Of a DNA stretch of 64,000 bases, positions 61,890 through 64,000 are shown piece by piece. The translations under genes and the position numbers were made by a program. This DNA is from Rhodobacter sp. (GTDB taxonomy: Bacteria; Pseudomonadota; Alphaproteobacteria; Rhodobacterales; Rhodobacteraceae): positions 1 to 64,000 of the forward strand of contig PNJK01000002.1 of the NCBI GenBank assembly GCA_013821825.1, in the 5' to 3' direction. Numbering within the stretch: the stretch's first letter is position 1; each line of letters opens with the position of its first letter. A model generated the notes under the pieces. It did not search any database. It worked only from the letters and a program-made list of their open reading frames with translations, and had not been told where the DNA came from.

Positions 61890-62600
61890 GCGGCCGTGAG
61901 CAACTCCCAATCTCCTGGACAGTTTCCTGTGCGAGTTAGGCGGCTGTCCGCACCTGCTGGCCTGGTTGGGCGTCGTGGATTGCCCGCCGACGGAACACGG
62001 CGGCCGGGGGCGGCGGTGCTGATTGTAGAACGCCATCCTGCGCGCGATGCCTGCTTTGGCATGCGATCCGCTGTCCCAGGCGTGCCGGTCAGCGCATCCA
62101 GGCTTCGATGATCGCATGAGCCAATCGATGAGGACATTGTCGATACAGCGGCCTTTGCCGTCGCTCAAGATGCGGCTGCCCTCCCGTTTCAGCCGGTCGG
62201 TCCAGGCCAAGGACGAGAACTGGCTGCGCTGGTCGGTGTTCATCATGTCCGGCGCGCCCGACCTGTGGGCAGCTTCGCTCAGCGCCTTCGCGGGTTTGCT
62301 GGTATCGGGGGGCCGACAGATCGGCATCACCCCATCAAGCGCATCAGCCGCCGGATGCGTTTCCCGTTAATGGGGTGGCCTTCGTTGCACAAGTGCCAGG
62401 TCTTCAGCCGCGCGCCATAGACCGGCGCGTCGAGGAGCTTCCTGTCGATCTCCCGCCTGAGGCCGATGTTGATTTCCGCTTCGTTCAAGAGACTGTAATA
62501 GAACAACGATCTGGAGATTGGCAGCAGGCGGCTCTGCCTGCCATTCGACAATACCGGCTGATCTGGCGTAATCATCCGACGCCTCCTTTCCCGATCCATG
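61890..62600 (-). mobile_element. Degenerate IS3-family transposase (orfB) remnant
   Basis: Two pieces of an IS3-type orfB are read on the minus strand. The first (62599 to 62327) has RLLPISRSLFYYSLLNEAE, DAPVYGARLKT and RIRRLMRLMG. After a frameshift the second (62330 to about 62000) has RPPDTSKPAKA, then jumps by a large deletion to MMNTDQRSQFSS, DGKGRCIDNVLIDWLMRS and AFYNQHRRPRP. These are DDE-domain blocks in IS3 order; the first Asp block (WAMDIT) is gone. Near 61910 a CTGTCCAGGAGATTGGGAG stretch resembles an IS3-type end. No orfA and no second end were found. Confidence 0.82.
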
Positions 62601-63158
62601 GCTTGAGTTTTCTGGCAGAAGATTCTTGGCCACTACCGGATCGACGCCGTGCGGATGCCACCGTCTGGTTGTTTGATCCCGGAGTTCGATGGTGCGATCC
62701 TTTCCTTGGAATGGATGGAGGCACGAGGGGACAGCTTCTTCACGGTATGAGCCGGGCCAGGTTTTCATCCAGTGGATGGGAATGCCGGTGATTGGCTACG
62801 ACGACAGAGGCAGTCCGTCACCTGTCGTGTATCCCCGGCGGATGGCGAACCAGGATTGAACGTCGATCCGCCCACAGCCGAACGTCAAACGCCAAAATTT
62901 CCGACTACCCGCCCCGGCCCTTTGCGGCCAGAAGCCGGGGCATGCCCCATTCCCCTGGGTGACATCCGGCAGGAAGCCGCAGCCTCCAAAGGGGGTAACT
63001 ACTTGAGCAATCGAAGACAGTGTCGCCACCAGTGAAAAGAAAAAGTCTGGCGACCGCCTTGGCGTCAATCCGGGTTGCGGTCCCGAGGACTTGCCGTTCG
63101 ATTGCGTCGTTCCTCGCTGGCCTTCAGCGGTTTGGCGCCGGTGGGCGACAAGGAACGG
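62601..63158. other. Gene-free stretch between IS remnant and aldehyde dehydrogenase
   Basis: No frame in either strand shows coding character or resembles a known protein. It is probably debris around the former insertion; no orfA homology or terminal repeat was recognised. Confidence 0.4.
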
Positions 63159-64000
63159 TTACCCATGCTTTACCATCACATGCCGGACGACAGTGTAGTC
63201 CTCCAGCGCGTACGCGCTCATATCCTTGCCATAACCGCTCTGCTTCAGCCCCCCATGCGGCATTTCGTTGGTCAGCATGAAGTGGGTGTTGACCCAGGTG
63301 CAGCCGTAGCGAAGCCGGGCCGCGGTGGCCATGGCGCGGCCCACGTCCTTGGTCCAGACCGATGAAGCAAGGCCGTAGTCGCTGTCGTTGGCCCAGGCAA
63401 CCGCGTCGTCGACATCGGAAAACGGGGTGACCGAAACGACGGGACCGAAGACTTCGCGCCGGACGATCTCGTCGTCCTGCTTGGCTCCGGCGACGACGGT
63501 CGGACGGTAGTAGAAGCCCTGATCCATCGCCTCGCCGCCCGTGGTGATCTGGACGTGGTTCAGTTCCCGCGCGCGGTTGACGAAGCTGGCGACGCGGTCG
63601 CGCTGGCGCTGGCTGATCAGGGGGCCGATTTCGTTCGTGGTGTCGTCCTCGGCCCCCAGAGTGATTGATGCGGCGGCGGAGGTAAGGTCGGCGACGAGAT
63701 TGTCGTAGACCTTCTTTCCGGCATAGACGCGGCAGGCGGCGGTGCAGTCCTGCCCGGCGTTGTAGAAGCTGAAGGCGCGCAGACCTTCGACGACAGACGC
63801 GATATCGGCGTCATCGAAGACGATGACCGGGGCCTTGCCGCCAAGCTCCAGATGCGTGCGTTTCACGGTCTTTGCGGCGGCGTCCAGCATCTTCTTGCCG
63901 GTGGCGACGTCGCCGGTCAGGCTGATCATGTCGACCTGCGGATGGTTGATCAGGTAGCTGCCGACGGTCTGGCCGCGCCCGGTGATCACAGAGACGACGC
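63159..64000 (-). CDS. Gamma-aminobutyraldehyde dehydrogenase-like ALDH, N-terminal part missing
   Basis: The gene continues past the window end; about 280 C-terminal residues are visible. They contain [18 protein letters not shown] with the catalytic Glu, the nucleophile region [16 protein letters not shown], and the C-terminal [22 protein letters not shown] plus [24 protein letters not shown] and the last block are very close to PatD/YdcW enzymes, which oxidise 4-aminobutyraldehyde to GABA in putrescine catabolism. Related betaine-aldehyde-type activity is possible. Confidence 0.9.
   Translation of the reverse strand, partial: VVSVITGRGQTVGSYLINHPQVDMISLTGDVATGKKMLDAAAKTVKRTHLELGGKAPVIVFDDADIASVVEGLRAFSFYNAGQDCTAACRVYAGKKVYDNLVADLTSAAASITLGAEDDTTNEIGPLISQRQRDRVASFVNRARELNHVQITTGGEAMDQGFYYRPTVVAGAKQDDEIVRREVFGPVVSVTPFSDVDDAVAWANDSDYGLASSVWTKDVGRAMATAARLRYGCTWVNTHFMLTNEMPHGGLKQSGYGKDMSAYALEDYTVVRHVMVKHG

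Noticed and set aside
62375-62791. 138-codon plus-strand frame
   Set aside because: Antisense to the IS3 orfB remnant.

Overview
The window looks like a chromosomal segment of a high-GC alphaproteobacterium of the Rhodobacterales (Rhodobacter/Tabrizicola/Gemmobacter-like). The evidence is a set of typical alphaproteobacterial genes: the cell-cycle regulator TrcR (DUF1013), COQ9, the tiny aa3-oxidase subunit IV, a DUF6173 protein, an FHA protein of roseobacter type, and an FtsK/LolA neighbourhood. Nearly all genes have the same GC-rich codon use. No rRNA, tRNA or CRISPR array was seen.

Layout. 0-7.4 kb: FHA protein (cut by the window edge), polyprenyl diphosphate synthase, DUF2007, a TrmN6-like methyltransferase, a YdcH-like protein, an EamA exporter, the polyhydroxybutyrate (PHB) precursor genes phaB and phaA with clear terminators, and an EAL protein. 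7.5-13.9 kb: Tag glycosylase, thioredoxin/TPR co-chaperone, LON-domain protein, Trm112-like protein, a glycosyltransferase, AroC, an HpaI-type aldolase and an SDR. 14.0-22.9 kb: the most striking block, six tightly coupled genes encoding an acetate--CoA ligase-like enzyme, a fused E1 alpha-beta 2-oxoacid dehydrogenase, its lipoyl E2, an acyl carrier protein, a short FtsH protease and a PHA synthase, preceded by an FNR/FixK-like box. The likely logic is oxygen-limited conversion of pyruvate or acetate to acetyl-CoA and storage as PHB, with a dedicated protease and carrier protein whose roles are unknown.

22.9-34.7 kb: UbiH-type monooxygenase, amidase, aminotransferase, FtsK, then a probable accessory insertion (Ser/Thr kinase, outer-membrane protein remnant, DadA), then LolA and a lytic-transglycosylase-like lipoprotein. 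34.8-44 kb: HspQ, a STAS/anti-sigma kinase pair, gamma-glutamyltransferase, free-Met-sulfoxide reductase, homocysteine methyltransferase, an RluA-type synthase, a decayed FMN-binding glutamate synthase, a dienoyl-CoA-reductase-like flavoenzyme and an aldehyde dehydrogenase. 44-51 kb (minus strand): GNAT, a Mob-linked unknown, MobB, MobA, a lipoprotein, oxidase subunit IV, DUF6173, an MBL hydrolase and a DmdC-type acyl-CoA dehydrogenase. 51-58 kb: Sua5-type protein, GST, MscL, alanine dehydrogenase with a divergent Lrp regulator, a UDP-sugar epimerase, S21, COQ9 and a quinone oxidoreductase.

58-64 kb is a decaying zone: a glycine-zipper protein broken by three frameshifts, RNase T2, TrcR, a non-canonical SDR, an IS3-family transposase remnant, and an aminobutyraldehyde-type dehydrogenase cut by the window end. 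Several genes below 60 codons (Trm112-like, YdcH-like, oxidase subunit IV) and four probable TTG starts were placed by reading the sequence.
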